Source of the DNA: Thalassovita taeanensis
GTDB taxonomy: Bacteria; Pseudomonadota; Alphaproteobacteria; Rhodobacterales; Rhodobacteraceae
Assembly: GCF_900110775.1 (NCBI RefSeq)
Contig: NZ_FOEP01000001.1
Coordinates: forward strand, 186,001 to 250,000
Direction of reading: 5' to 3'
Length of the DNA stretch: 64,000 nt
Positions 15,326 through 24,546 of the stretch are shown here, piece by piece; the stretch's first letter is position 1, and each line of letters starts with the position of its first letter. The translations under genes and the position numbers were made by a program. The notes beneath the pieces are model-generated. The model had not been told where the DNA came from. It made no database searches and saw only the letters and a program-made list of their open reading frames with translations.

Positions 15326-17737
15326 TTAACTTCCGCGCATCCGCGCCCCATCGGCATCAAACAACGGCGTCGTGATCAGCGTGGCGGGGCGCTTTTCGCC
15401 AAGGATCTCAATCTCGACCGCAAGCCCTTCGGTGGCGCGATCACGCGGCACAAAGCCAAGCGCGATGGATTTTCCCGCATGGTGCGAATAGCCGCCCGAG
15501 GTGCAGAACCCCACCACCGCGCCATCCAGCCAGATCGGTTCATAGGCCGAGACGTCGGTCTCGGTCGCGTCCACCTCGAACGCGCAAAGCTGTCGCGCGG
15601 GCGGCGTCGCGCGTTCGGCTTCGGCTGCAGCACGACCAATGAAATCGGCGGGTTTCTTGAAGCTGATGAACCGATCCAGCCCAGTTTCGGCGGGGGTGTA
15701 GTCGGGCGAAAACTCTCGCATCCAGCCGCCGAAGAACTTGTCCAGCCGCAGCGACATCATCGCGCGCATCCCAAACGGGGTCATCCCATGCGGTTGCCCC
15801 GCCTGCCACAGCGCCGACCAAAGCGCGCGCTGTGCCATCGGATCGCAATAGATTTCAAATCCCAGATCGCCGGTATAGCTGACCCGCTGCACCAGACAAT
15901 CGACCATGCCCAGCGTCAGTTTGCGCAGATCCATGAATGCGATGTCCGATACATCCTCAAGCGTGCAGGATTGCAAGACCTTGCGGGCGTTTGGCCCGGC
16001 GATCTGAAACCCGGTCAGCCGGTCCGAGATGTTTTCCACCGTGACATCAGCGGCTTCGTGCTGTTCGAACCAGCGCATGTGAAAGGCTTGCGCGCCATAT
16101 GATCCGGTCAATTGATACGCGTCGGGTCCGAGACAAGAGATGGTGAAATCGCCGATGATCCGCCCGCTGTCCGATAGCATCGGCGACAGTGACAACCGCC
16201 CCGGCTTGGGGATGCGCCCCGCCATGATGCGGTCCAGCCAGTCACGCGCACCCGGCCCGGTGACAAGATATTTGCCGAAATTCTGCACTTCGTTGATGCC
16301 GACGGCCTCGCGCACCGCTTTGACCTCGCGCGCGGTGGCGGCAAAGGCGTTGGAGCGGCGGAACGACGGGGTTTCAAACGACGGCTCGTCGCCGGTGGCG
16401 AAATAATTTGGCACCTCCAACCCATATTGCGCGCCCCAGACTGCGCCCATGCCCTCGAAAACATCATACATCGGCGTTGTGCGCAGCGGGCGGGCGGCGG
16501 GCAGTTCCTCGTTCGGATAGCTGACAGAGAACCGTTTTTGATAGTTTTCAATGACTTTCGGGCGGGTATAGCCGGGCGTGATCCAGTCGCCGAAGCGGGC
16601 GCAATCCATCGCCATGGTGTCACGCTCGGTCTCGCCCTCGATCATCCACTGCGCCAGCATCAGGCCGACACCGCCGCCCTGGCTGAACCCGGCCATCACC
16701 GCGCAGGCGGACCAGTAATTGCGCAATCCGGGCACCGGCCCGACCAGTGGATTGCCATCGGGGGCAAAGGTGAACGGCCCGTGGATTACCGATTTGATGC
16801 CCGCCGTTTCCAACACCGGGAAGCGCTTATAGGCAAAGGCGATACTGTCTTCGATCTTGTCGAAATCATCGGGCAGCAGTTCATGCCCGAAATTCCACGG
16901 CGTGCCCTTTACTGCCCAGGGCCGACAGGGTTGTTCGTAGAACCCGATGCACAGCCCGCGGCCTTCTTGCCGCAGATAGCTTTCGCCCGCTGGGTCCATC
17001 ACATGCGGGTGTTCGCTGTCGCGTTCATAGATCGTCGGAATGTCGTCGGTGACGACATATTGGTGCTCCATCGGGTGCAGCGGGAAATACACCCCGGCCA
17101 TCGCGCCAACCTCGCGCGCCCAAAGCCCACCGGCATTGACCACATGTTCGGCATGGATCGTGCCCTTGTCGGTGATCACATCCCACGTGCCATCGGGGCG
17201 CTGGTTGGTCTCTTTTACCATGCAGTGGGTTTCGATCGTCGCGCCACCCATCCGCGCGGCCTTGGCATAGGCGTGCGTGGTGCCCGAAGGGTCAAGATGC
17301 CCGTCCAGCGGATCATAAAGCGCGCCAATGATGCCATCCAGATTGGTGATCGGGGCGATCTTGGCGATCTCTTCGGGGGAGATGATCTCGGTCTCCAGCC
17401 CCATATAGCGGTGCTTGGCGCGTTCAGCCAACAGCATGTCAAACCGGTCGCGATTGTCGGCCAGCGTGATGCCACCAACATGATGCAGCCCGCACGACAT
17501 GCCGGTGATCTCTTCCAGCTCTTTGTACAGCCGGATGGTATAGCCCTGAAGCGCCGCCATATTGGTATCGCCGTTCAGCGTGTGAAACCCGCCCGCCGCG
17601 TGCCAGGTTGATCCGCTGGTCAACTCCGACCGCTCCAGCAGCATCACGTCGGACCAGCCCAGCTTGGTCAGGTGATAAAGCACGGAGCAGCCAACGACGC
17701 CTCCGCCAATAACGACAACACGGGTGGTGGTTTTCAT
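15326..17737 (-). CDS. FAD-dependent dehydrogenase fused to GcvT domain (dimethylglycine/sarcosine dehydrogenase type), paralogue 1
   Basis: I start this gene at the ATG at 17737 because GGAGG lies six bases upstream; a longer frame adds 19 unlikely residues. The 803-residue product opens with the dinucleotide fold VVVIGGGVVGCSVLYHL and SGSTWHAAGG, where the histidine is the one that binds FAD covalently in dimethylglycine dehydrogenases. The C-terminal half (from about 430) is a folate-binding GcvT/aminomethyltransferase domain. Such enzymes oxidise an N-methyl group and pass it to tetrahydrofolate. Substrates known for the family are dimethylglycine and sarcosine, both products of glycine betaine breakdown. 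A paralogue with the same layout is divergent at 17932. The exact substrate is not known. Confidence 0.88.
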   Translation of the reverse strand: MKTTTRVVVIGGGVVGCSVLYHLTKLGWSDVMLLERSELTSGSTWHAAGGFHTLNGDTNMAALQGYTIRLYKELEEITGMSCGLHHVGGITLADNRDRFDMLLAERAKHRYMGLETEIISPEEIAKIAPITNLDGIIGALYDPLDGHLDPSGTTHAYAKAARMGGATIETHCMVKETNQRPDGTWDVITDKGTIHAEHVVNAGGLWAREVGAMAGVYFPLHPMEHQYVVTDDIPTIYERDSEHPHVMDPAGESYLRQEGRGLCIGFYEQPCRPWAVKGTPWNFGHELLPDDFDKIEDSIAFAYKRFPVLETAGIKSVIHGPFTFAPDGNPLVGPVPGLRNYWSACAVMAGFSQGGGVGLMLAQWMIEGETERDTMAMDCARFGDWITPGYTRPKVIENYQKRFSVSYPNEELPAARPLRTTPMYDVFEGMGAVWGAQYGLEVPNYFATGDEPSFETPSFRRSNAFAATAREVKAVREAVGINEVQNFGKYLVTGPGARDWLDRIMAGRIPKPGRLSLSPMLSDSGRIIGDFTISCLGPDAYQLTGSYGAQAFHMRWFEQHEAADVTVENISDRLTGFQIAGPNARKVLQSCTLEDVSDIAFMDLRKLTLGMVDCLVQRVSYTGDLGFEIYCDPMAQRALWSALWQAGQPHGMTPFGMRAMMSLRLDKFFGGWMREFSPDYTPAETGLDRFISFKKPADFIGRAAAEAERATPPARQLCAFEVDATETDVSAYEPIWLDGAVVGFCTSGGYSHHAGKSIALGFVPRDRATEGLAVEIEILGEKRPATLITTPLFDADGARMRGS

Positions 17738-17803
17738 GGCAGGCCTCCGCTTGCAAGTTTGGTCGAGCGTCGCGCCGGTGCGGGCAAACGGCAAGTCATT
17801 TCA

Positions 17804-17818
17804 CGACATTTCCTGTCG
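17804..17818. promoter_or_regulatory. Inverted repeat in the divergent dehydrogenase control region
   Basis: CGACA-TTTCC-TGTCG, 15 bases, lies 67 bases before the start of paralogue 1 and 114 bases before that of paralogue 2. It may be an operator for one or both genes. Confidence 0.35.
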
Positions 17819-17891
17819 CAATAGGGATTTCTCCGAAATGGTCCGGGACCGACGCGGCATGTCGGGATCGGGCAATTCGCGGGGTTGGCTC

Positions 17892-17908
17892 TGGCTCAAT
17901 CTGAGCCA
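17892..17908. promoter_or_regulatory. Strong palindrome before the second dehydrogenase
   Basis: TGGCTCA-ATC-TGAGCCA has perfect 7-base arms and ends 23 bases before the ATG at 17932. It may be a repressor site or an mRNA hairpin close to the ribosome binding site. Confidence 0.45.
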
Positions 17909-17931
17909 AAGGTCATAGCAGGAAGTGCAAT

Positions 17932-20337
17932 ATGAAAACCCATGCTCAGGCAGTTGTCATCGGTGGTGGCGTCATCGGCTGCTCGATCCTGTATCATCTG
18001 GCCAAGCTGGGCTGGTCCGACGTGATGCTGCTCGAACGTGACGAGCTGACATCAGGCTCTACCTGGCACGCGGCGGCGAATATTCACGGGTTGCATGACA
18101 GCACCAATATCAGTCGCATTCAGCACTACACGATGAACCTGTACAAGGAACTGGAGCAGGAAACCGGGCAGGGCTGCGGCGTGTTCCAACCCGGCTCGCT
18201 CTATCTGGCGCAGACCGAGGACCGTGAACACCAGCTGCGGCTTCAGGCGGCCAAGGCCAAGCTTTACGGGATGAATTTCCACGAGGTGACCCGCGACGAG
18301 GCCGAGCGCCTGCACCCGTTGGTCGATTTCGACGGCATCCGCTGCATCATGTATGAACCCGATGGCGGCAATGTCGATCCCTCTGGCGTGACCAACGCCT
18401 ATGCCATCGGCGCACGGGCGCGCGGCGCCGAAATTCACCGCTTCACCCCCGTAACCGCCACCGAACAGCAACCCGACGGCACGTGGGTCGTGCGCACGCC
18501 CAAGGGCGATATTCACACCCAATGGGTGATCAACGCCGCCGGGCTGTGGGGCCGCGAGGTTGCCGCGATGGCCGGGCTGACCCTGCCTTTGATGCCGACC
18601 GAGCATCAGTATTTCGTGACCGAAACCATTGCCGAAATCGCCGCACTCGACCGGCGGCTGCCGTCGGTGGCGGACCGCGACGGCGAATATTACCTGCGGC
18701 AAGAGGGCAAGGGCCTGCTGGTCGGCGCCTATGAACGCGACATGCGCTTCTGGGCCGAAGACACCACGCCGCCGGGCTTCGGTCACGAGCTTTTCGCCGA
18801 TGATCTGGACCGGATCGAGGAAAACATGCTGCGCGCCATCGCGCGGGTGCCCGCAGTGGGCGCGGCAGGCATCAAGCGGGTGATCAATGGCCCGATGATT
18901 TGGTCGCCCGACAGCAACGTGTTGTTTGGCCCGGTGCCTGAACTGTCGAATTATTTCTGCTGCAACGGCATCATTCCGGGGTTCAGCCAATCGGGCGGCA
19001 TGGGATTGCTGGCGGCGGAATGGGTCATTCAGGGCGAAACCCGCTATGACATGTTCGCCTGGGATATGGCGCGGTTCGGCGATTGGGCCGACAAGGCCTT
19101 CACCCGCGCCCGCGTGCAGGATCAATATGCCCACCGGTTCAAAATCCATTTCCCCAACGAAGAACGCAGCGCTGGCCGCCCGGCGCGCACCCGCCCGATC
19201 TATCAGCTCCAGCGCGAAATTGGCGCGGTCTTTGGCCTGAACACTGGATGGGAACACCCGCTTTGGTTCTCTGACACCCCCGACACTCAGGAAACCAACG
19301 GCTTCACCCGGCAGAACTGGTTCGCTCCGGTGGGCCACGAGGCGCAGATGCTGCGGCAGGCCGCCGGGATCATCGACATCTCCAACTTCGCCAAATACCG
19401 CGTCAAAGGGCCTGGGGCCGAGGATTGGCTGAACGCGGTTTTCGCCAACCAGATGCCGCGCGCCGTGGGCCGGTCCTGCCTGACGCCGCTGATCTCGAAA
19501 CGTGGCGGCATTGCCGGGGATTTCACCGTGACCCGTCTGGCCGACGATGAATTCTGGGTGATCGGATCGGGCATGGCCGAACGCTATCACCAGCGCTATT
19601 TCAAGCAGGTGCCGCTGCCGCAGGGCACCACATTCAACAGTCTGACCGACAGTATTTGCGGCTTCAATGTCGCCGGGCCACGATCACGCGACATGCTGGC
19701 GCCGCTCACCACCGCTTCGCTGGATACTGTTGATTTCCCCTTCATGGCCAGCCGCCGGATCGACATCGACGGTATCAAGGTGATGGCGCTGCGGGTCTCG
19801 TTCACCGGCGATCTGGGCTGGGAACTGCACTGCGGCACCGCCGATCAACCCCGGCTTTACGCAGCCCTACTGAAGGCGGGCGAACCCTTCGGTGCCGGGC
19901 CGGTTGGAAGCCGTGCATTGATGTCGCTGCGCATCGAAAAGGGCTATGGCTCGTGGGGCCGCGAATACAGCCCCGAATACTGGCCACAAGAGGTCGGACT
20001 GGACCGGCTGGTCAAGCTCGATAAACCCTTCCTCAACCGCGACGCCGCCGCCGAGGTCATGGCTAAACCCGCCCGCGAAACGCTGGTTATTCTGGACATC
20101 AAGGTCGATCAGGCCGACGCCACCGGCGGCGAGCCGATCTTCAAGGACGGGCAGGGCATTGGCCGCGTGACTTCCGGCACCTATGGCTATTCCGTCGGCA
20201 CGTCACTGGCGCTGGGATATGTCAAAACCGCCACCCCCGGCGATACGGTCGAGGTGATGATCCTCGGTCGCCCGCACAAGGCCCGCATTCTGGCACAGCC
20301 CCCCTTCGACCCCGAAGGAAAACGCCTGCGGGCCTGA
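17932..20337 (+). CDS. FAD-dependent dehydrogenase fused to GcvT domain (dimethylglycine/sarcosine dehydrogenase type), paralogue 2
   Basis: An 801-residue protein with AGGAA nine bases before the ATG. It starts with AVVIGGGVIGCSILYHLAKL and SGSTWHAAANIHGL, again with the histidine expected to carry covalent FAD. The FAD part runs to about residue 420, and the GcvT part with its folate fold follows to the C-terminus (for example MSLRIEKGYGSWGREYSPEY). It matches paralogue 1 closely in layout, but the active-site region after the histidine differs (ANIHGLHDSTN against GGFHTLNGDTN), so the two probably prefer different N-methylated substrates. They may catalyse successive demethylations. Electron acceptors are expected to be electron-transfer flavoprotein, which is not encoded here. 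Confidence 0.88.
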   Translation: MKTHAQAVVIGGGVIGCSILYHLAKLGWSDVMLLERDELTSGSTWHAAANIHGLHDSTNISRIQHYTMNLYKELEQETGQGCGVFQPGSLYLAQTEDREHQLRLQAAKAKLYGMNFHEVTRDEAERLHPLVDFDGIRCIMYEPDGGNVDPSGVTNAYAIGARARGAEIHRFTPVTATEQQPDGTWVVRTPKGDIHTQWVINAAGLWGREVAAMAGLTLPLMPTEHQYFVTETIAEIAALDRRLPSVADRDGEYYLRQEGKGLLVGAYERDMRFWAEDTTPPGFGHELFADDLDRIEENMLRAIARVPAVGAAGIKRVINGPMIWSPDSNVLFGPVPELSNYFCCNGIIPGFSQSGGMGLLAAEWVIQGETRYDMFAWDMARFGDWADKAFTRARVQDQYAHRFKIHFPNEERSAGRPARTRPIYQLQREIGAVFGLNTGWEHPLWFSDTPDTQETNGFTRQNWFAPVGHEAQMLRQAAGIIDISNFAKYRVKGPGAEDWLNAVFANQMPRAVGRSCLTPLISKRGGIAGDFTVTRLADDEFWVIGSGMAERYHQRYFKQVPLPQGTTFNSLTDSICGFNVAGPRSRDMLAPLTTASLDTVDFPFMASRRIDIDGIKVMALRVSFTGDLGWELHCGTADQPRLYAALLKAGEPFGAGPVGSRALMSLRIEKGYGSWGREYSPEYWPQEVGLDRLVKLDKPFLNRDAAAEVMAKPARETLVILDIKVDQADATGGEPIFKDGQGIGRVTSGTYGYSVGTSLALGYVKTATPGDTVEVMILGRPHKARILAQPPFDPEGKRLRA

Positions 20338-20349
20338 GCCCGCCAACCC

Positions 20350-20379
20350 TTCACATTTTCAAAATATCCCGCCGGAGGC
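20350..20379 (-). repeat. Dispersed 3'-end element, copy a
   Basis: On the minus strand this reads GCCTCCGGCGGGATATTTT followed by GAAAATGTGAA. It lies just after the stop of the corC-like gene on the same strand. Further copies are at 26213, 28757, 39402, 46635, 50911 and 55558. The function is unknown to me. Confidence 0.6.
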
Positions 20380-20393
20380 TCCGACAGCGCGGC

Positions 20394-21710
20394 TCAGAGC
20401 GGCCGGATCTTCAAGTTGGTGATCCGGTTGTCCTTGCGACCCGTTACCTCAAACCGGAATCCGTGAAACGAAAACACTTGCCCCACGGTGGGGATCATCT
20501 GCGCCTCGTGAATCACCAGACCGGCTACAGTATTGGCTTCGTCATCCGGCAGGCTCCAATCGGTGGCGCGGTTCAGGTCGCGGATCGTCATTGCCCCGTC
20601 GATCAGGAAATGCCCGTCCTTGCTTTTCTGGATCGCCATATCGGCGTCGGGGTCGAATTCATCAGTGATCTCGCCCACGATCTCTTCCAGAATGTCCTCC
20701 AGCGTGATCAGCCCCTCAAGGCTGCCGTATTCATCCACCACCAGCGCGAAATGTGTCCGGCGGCGCAGGAATTGCCGCATCTGATCGTCCAGCGTCGTGG
20801 TGTCGGGAATGAAATAGGGCGGCATCGCCACGTCCAAAATCTTGAAGTCGCGCATCCCCTGCGCCGAGGCTTCGGCCCCGAACGCCATCCGGTGCATCCC
20901 GCGCAGCAGATCTTTGGCATGGACCACGCCAACGATATTATCCGGGTTGTCCTTGAACACAGGAAGCCGCGTGTGATTGCTCTCAAGACATTGTTTCAAC
21001 AGGGTTTCAGGGTCGCTGTCGACATTGATCATCTCGATCTGACTGCGGTGCAGCATGATTTCTTCCACCGCGCGCTCGCCCAGATCCAGCGCCCCAAGGA
21101 TACGGTCGCGGTCTTCTTTTTCGACCACGCCCTCGGAATGGCCCAGATAAAGCGCGCCCGCGATCTCTTCGCGCACCGCCAGAATCTGACTGTCGGGATC
21201 GGCTTGCACACCAAACAGCCGCAGCACCCCGCGCACCAGCCAGCGCACCGCGTTCACCATGGGCGAAAACACCGTGATCACTGCCTGGATCAGCGGCGCA
21301 ACCCGCGCGGCGGCCGTTTCGGCATTGGTGATCGCATAGGTTTTCGGCAGCACTTCGGCAAAGATCAGAACCAGCAGCGTCATCACCAGCGTCGCCAGCG
21401 CCACACCGCTTTCGCCAAAGGCCCGCGTGAACAGCGCTGTCGCCAGCGAGGTCGCGAGGATATTCACAAGGTTGTTGCCCAGCAGGACCGATCCGATCAG
21501 CCGCTCGTTGTCCTCGGTGATCGCCAGCGCCCGCGCCGCCCCGGTCGAGCCCTTGTCAGCCTGCGCCCGCAGCTTGCCGCGCGACGCTGCCGTCAGCGCG
21601 GTTTCCGAGCCCGAGAAAAACCCAGACAAAACCAGTAGCAGAACTATCGCCGCCGCCGTCATCCAAAAGGCTCCGTCAAGAACAGTCGTTGCAGGTTCCA
21701 TAGCGTTCAT
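20394..21710 (-). CDS. HlyC/CorC family CNNM-CBS transporter-associated protein
   Basis: A 438-residue membrane protein. The first 190 residues are a CNNM/DUF21 domain with about four hydrophobic segments and the typical SGFFSGSETALTAASR start. Next comes a pair of CBS domains (MLHRSQIEMI to about residue 350, with HTRLPVF and DEYGSLEGLITLEDILEE), and a CorC_HlyC domain ends the chain. Bacterial relatives are linked to magnesium and cobalt efflux or resistance; the older name hemolysin is misleading. Two ATG codons (21710 and 21701) are possible; AGGA precedes the first closely. It is the last gene of the minus-strand group with xerD, 100 bases after the xerD stop. Confidence 0.9.
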   Translation of the reverse strand: MNAMEPATTVLDGAFWMTAAAIVLLLVLSGFFSGSETALTAASRGKLRAQADKGSTGAARALAITEDNERLIGSVLLGNNLVNILATSLATALFTRAFGESGVALATLVMTLLVLIFAEVLPKTYAITNAETAAARVAPLIQAVITVFSPMVNAVRWLVRGVLRLFGVQADPDSQILAVREEIAGALYLGHSEGVVEKEDRDRILGALDLGERAVEEIMLHRSQIEMINVDSDPETLLKQCLESNHTRLPVFKDNPDNIVGVVHAKDLLRGMHRMAFGAEASAQGMRDFKILDVAMPPYFIPDTTTLDDQMRQFLRRRTHFALVVDEYGSLEGLITLEDILEEIVGEITDEFDPDADMAIQKSKDGHFLIDGAMTIRDLNRATDWSLPDDEANTVAGLVIHEAQMIPTVGQVFSFHGFRFEVTGRKDNRITNLKIRPL

Positions 21711-21810
21711 TTTCCTGTGCGTTCGCGAGGGTTATGGGGGGATGCCGGGCGGCAATCAAGGGACCATGCGCGGCAACGGCCCGATCCCGCGCGCGATTTT
21801 TCCTGTGCGC

Positions 21811-22749
21811 TCAGGTGCGCGGCGGGTCTTTGGCCAGCGGATGATGCTCCAGCACCAGCTCTTTCAGCCGCTCCTCAAGCACATGGGTGTAAATCTCGGT
21901 CGTGGCGACATCCGCATGCCCCAGCAGCGTCTGGATCGAGCGTAGATCAGCCCCATTCGCCAAAAGATGCGTCGCAAAGGCATGGCGCAGCGTGTGCGGC
22001 GTGACCTTGTCGGGCGAAACGCCGCCCTCAACCGCAAAGCCTTTGATCATCTGGAAAAACCGGTGCCGCGTCAGATGCCCGGCCTTGCCCCGGCTGGGGA
22101 ACAAAAAGCGCGACGGCGGGGCGCCTTTCTGGCGGGCCTTGTCCTCGGCGCTGTCACGCTCGGCCAGCCAGACGCCAAGCGCTGCGCGGGCAGGCGGCGA
22201 CAGCGGCACCATGCGCTCCTTGCCGCCCTTGCCGGTGATCAGCAGCATCCTCGGGTCGCCGCGCGCCGCCGCGACCGGCAGCGACACCAGCTCGGTCACG
22301 CGCATCCCGGTGGCGTACAGCAACTCCATCAGGCAGGTGTTGCGCAGCCGGTCGGCGGGGCTGCGGCCGTGGGTGCGGGCAGCGTCCAGCAAGCGGTCAA
22401 CCTCGATCACCGACAGTGTTTTCGGCAGGCGCTTGTCGCGGCCCGGCCCGCTGATCTGGATCGCCGGATTGTCGGGGCGCAGCCCCTCGTCAAAGGCAAA
22501 CCGAAACAACTGCCGGATCGCGGACAGCCGCCGCGCGCGTGTGGATTTCGCAAGGCCCTGCGCGTCGCAATGCACCAGATAGGATTCGATCTGCGCTTTT
22601 GCGATCTCGTCAAACCCAAGGCCCTGATCCGCCGCCCAACCGGCAAAATCCTTCAGATCACGGGCATAGGCCAGAAGCGTGTTATGTGCGGCGCCCAACT
22701 CGGCGGCCTGTGCTTCAAGAAAGGCGGATATCCAATTGATATCTTTCAT
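21811..22749 (-). CDS. xerD: Tyrosine recombinase XerD
   Basis: A 312-residue chromosome-dimer resolution recombinase. The N-terminal SAM-like DNA-binding domain spans roughly residues 1-95. The catalytic set is complete: Arg150 in GMRVTEL, Lys in GKGGKER (173-179), His252 and Arg255 in HTLRHAFATH, His278 in LGHADVATTEIYTHV, and the nucleophile Tyr287. With XerC it acts at dif sites and depends on FtsK. The ATG at 22749 overlaps the stop of the upstream gene in TGATG, so the two are translationally coupled; a TTG one codon earlier is an unlikely start. Size and absence of nearby phage or integron features support housekeeping XerD rather than an integrase. Confidence 0.92.
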   Translation of the reverse strand: MKDINWISAFLEAQAAELGAAHNTLLAYARDLKDFAGWAADQGLGFDEIAKAQIESYLVHCDAQGLAKSTRARRLSAIRQLFRFAFDEGLRPDNPAIQISGPGRDKRLPKTLSVIEVDRLLDAARTHGRSPADRLRNTCLMELLYATGMRVTELVSLPVAAARGDPRMLLITGKGGKERMVPLSPPARAALGVWLAERDSAEDKARQKGAPPSRFLFPSRGKAGHLTRHRFFQMIKGFAVEGGVSPDKVTPHTLRHAFATHLLANGADLRSIQTLLGHADVATTEIYTHVLEERLKELVLEHHPLAKDPPRT

Positions 22750-24290
22750 CAAACGCCTCGCATCAGAAGCAGAATTTGCAGCGCGGCTTGGCGTGCCATG
22801 TCCTCCAGCCCAAGCGCGCGAAAGGTCGACAGCGCCGGAACCAGCTCTTTTGTCTCGCCCCGCACCGCTTGTTGATACAGCAGCATCGCCCGCAAGATCA
22901 CCTCGCCCAGCTTGCCATCCTGCAAGTCGCGGGCAAACGTCGCGGGCGCGACGGTGCTGGCGAACGCGTCCTGAATGGCGCGCTCGGTCGCGGTGGGCGA
23001 CGCCGACGGGCTCAGCGGCTGCCCCTGCGCCAATGAGGTCAGAAACGCCATCTGCGGCAGGCTCGCGCCCTTGGCTTTCGCTGCGGCCTCATATCCCGGC
23101 GACAGCAGCGCGATGCGATAGGCGGTTTCAGCGGCAGCGCCGGTCAGCGGCAGGCGCAGCAGGGCGTCGGCGAACAGCCGGGCAAACGGCGCCTCCAGCC
23201 GCGCGGCCTGCATCGCCACCCAGACCTGCGGCAACACCCGCGCGGCGGCGCCGGGATCGCCCGCTTTGATGGCGGTGTCGAACCTCTGCACCGCCTCGAC
23301 CCGGTCCCAGATCCCGCCCGACGCGGCCGGCAGACGCTCGGAATAGATCCCCAGCAAGCGGTTATCGGCCAGCGCGGCGGTGCGCGCCAACCGCTCGGCT
23401 GCTTCGATCTTGGCCTTCCAACCGACCGTGCCACGCAGATCAGCCACCGCAAAAGCGCGCGGCAGCGGGGCGGTGGGCATCGGCTCGCCAATTGCTTCGC
23501 GCAGCCGGAAAATCAACGGCGAGGGGCGCACCGGCGGGTGCGGCAGCGGCTCGGCCTCGAACAGGTCCGAGTCAAGGAACCGCGACAAAAGCGCGTCTTC
23601 CTGGGTGGAAACAAAGCCCAGCACGCGTGCGGTATCCAGCGTCAGCGCGGCGGTCATCCAATCGCCGCTGCGCGCGGTGCAAAACACCCGCGCCGCATAG
23701 GATGGCGCAAGATGCGGCGCGCGCATCAGGGCCGCACAGGCCTGATCTTCATCTCCGGTCAGCAGCGTGGCATCGAACCAGCGCGAAAATAACGCGGGCG
23801 TCGTTGCCCCGGCCCGGTCCAGCAGCGCCTGCACCGGCTCCACCGCGCCCAAAGCCATCAGGCTGTCCAGCCGCGCCAGCAGAAACCGGCTGCTTGGGCC
23901 CGATCCTTGCGGCGCTTCGGCTTCGGTCAGCAGCAGGGTATAAAGCAGCGACTGCATCGCGGGCAGGTCATCAACCTTTTGCGCGCGCAGAAGATCCGCC
24001 AACTCGCCCGCCTGACTGGATTGCCACAGCGTGACCGGCAGCCCCGTCATGGAAGAGGACAATAACCCAACTGAATCGGGCGCGGGCTGATCCAGCGTCG
24101 AAACGTCGACACTTGGGCTTGTTGCGGTATCGGTCACCGGCGGTTCGGCCTGCGTTGCGCCGGTTTGTGGCGCAGCATGTTGCACCACCGGCGCCAACGC
24201 CGGGTCGTTCAACCAGTCAATTGCAGACAGCGGTGGCCCGGCCAATGCCGCAGCGGGCCAAAACGCCAGAACCGCCAGGCTAGCCCGCAT
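22749..24290 (-). CDS. Secreted alpha-helical protein of unknown function upstream of xerD
   Basis: I start this gene at the ATG at 24290, giving 513 residues with a clear signal peptide (MRASLAVLAFWPAAALAGPP); the frame stays open further upstream. The mature protein begins with a Pro/Thr/Ala-rich stretch up to about residue 80. The remainder is rich in Ala and Leu with repeated helix pairs, such as LLDRAGATTPALFSRWFDA and LARTAALADNRLLGIYSERL, reminiscent of TPR or Sel1-like solenoids, though I see no exact motif. It probably acts in the periplasm. It overlaps the small membrane gene upstream by 11 bases and xerD downstream by one, so all three are cotranscribed. I do not recognise a named family. 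Confidence 0.75.
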   Translation of the reverse strand: MRASLAVLAFWPAAALAGPPLSAIDWLNDPALAPVVQHAAPQTGATQAEPPVTDTATSPSVDVSTLDQPAPDSVGLLSSSMTGLPVTLWQSSQAGELADLLRAQKVDDLPAMQSLLYTLLLTEAEAPQGSGPSSRFLLARLDSLMALGAVEPVQALLDRAGATTPALFSRWFDATLLTGDEDQACAALMRAPHLAPSYAARVFCTARSGDWMTAALTLDTARVLGFVSTQEDALLSRFLDSDLFEAEPLPHPPVRPSPLIFRLREAIGEPMPTAPLPRAFAVADLRGTVGWKAKIEAAERLARTAALADNRLLGIYSERLPAASGGIWDRVEAVQRFDTAIKAGDPGAAARVLPQVWVAMQAARLEAPFARLFADALLRLPLTGAAAETAYRIALLSPGYEAAAKAKGASLPQMAFLTSLAQGQPLSPSASPTATERAIQDAFASTVAPATFARDLQDGKLGEVILRAMLLYQQAVRGETKELVPALSTFRALGLEDMARQAALQILLLMRGV

Positions 24291-24447
24291 CCAATACCAC
24301 CGATTGCCGGATCTCCTGCTGCGGGGCGGAAAAATCAGCCCCCAGAAACGGCCCGAGATAGGCATAGACCGCCAGCGCAATCACCGCCAGAATCGCCAGA
24401 ATAAAAAGCCATTTGATGATGCGCCCCATGGTCAACTGCCCGTTCAT
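24280..24447 (-). CDS. 55-residue single-pass membrane peptide
   Basis: This short gene is easily missed. Its ATG at 24447 has AGGA eight bases upstream. The product begins MNGQLTMGRIIKW, followed by one strong transmembrane segment LFILAILAVIALAVYAYLG, and ends with a hydrophilic tail FSAPQQEIRQSVVLDAG. Its stop overlaps the start of the secreted protein gene by 11 bases, so it is the first gene of the xerD operon and is divergent from aroK. The orientation is probably N-in with a periplasmic tail, judged from the Arg and Lys before the segment. The function is unknown; it could assist the next gene product in the membrane. Confidence 0.75.
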   Translation of the reverse strand: MNGQLTMGRIIKWLFILAILAVIALAVYAYLGPFLGADFSAPQQEIRQSVVLDAG

Positions 24448-24546
24448 GGTGATTTTCCTGAACTTATAACTGGCCTTTTCGATAAGATCACGTCATTCAG
24501 TCGTGAAATTCAAAAAACGGCAGAGGATGGCCGAATTGGGCGCGGC

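Noticed and set aside
18052-19590. A 512-residue frame antisense to the second FAD/GcvT gene
   Set aside because: High-GC codon bias leaves the complement open; no domain is recognisable and the plus-strand gene is firm.
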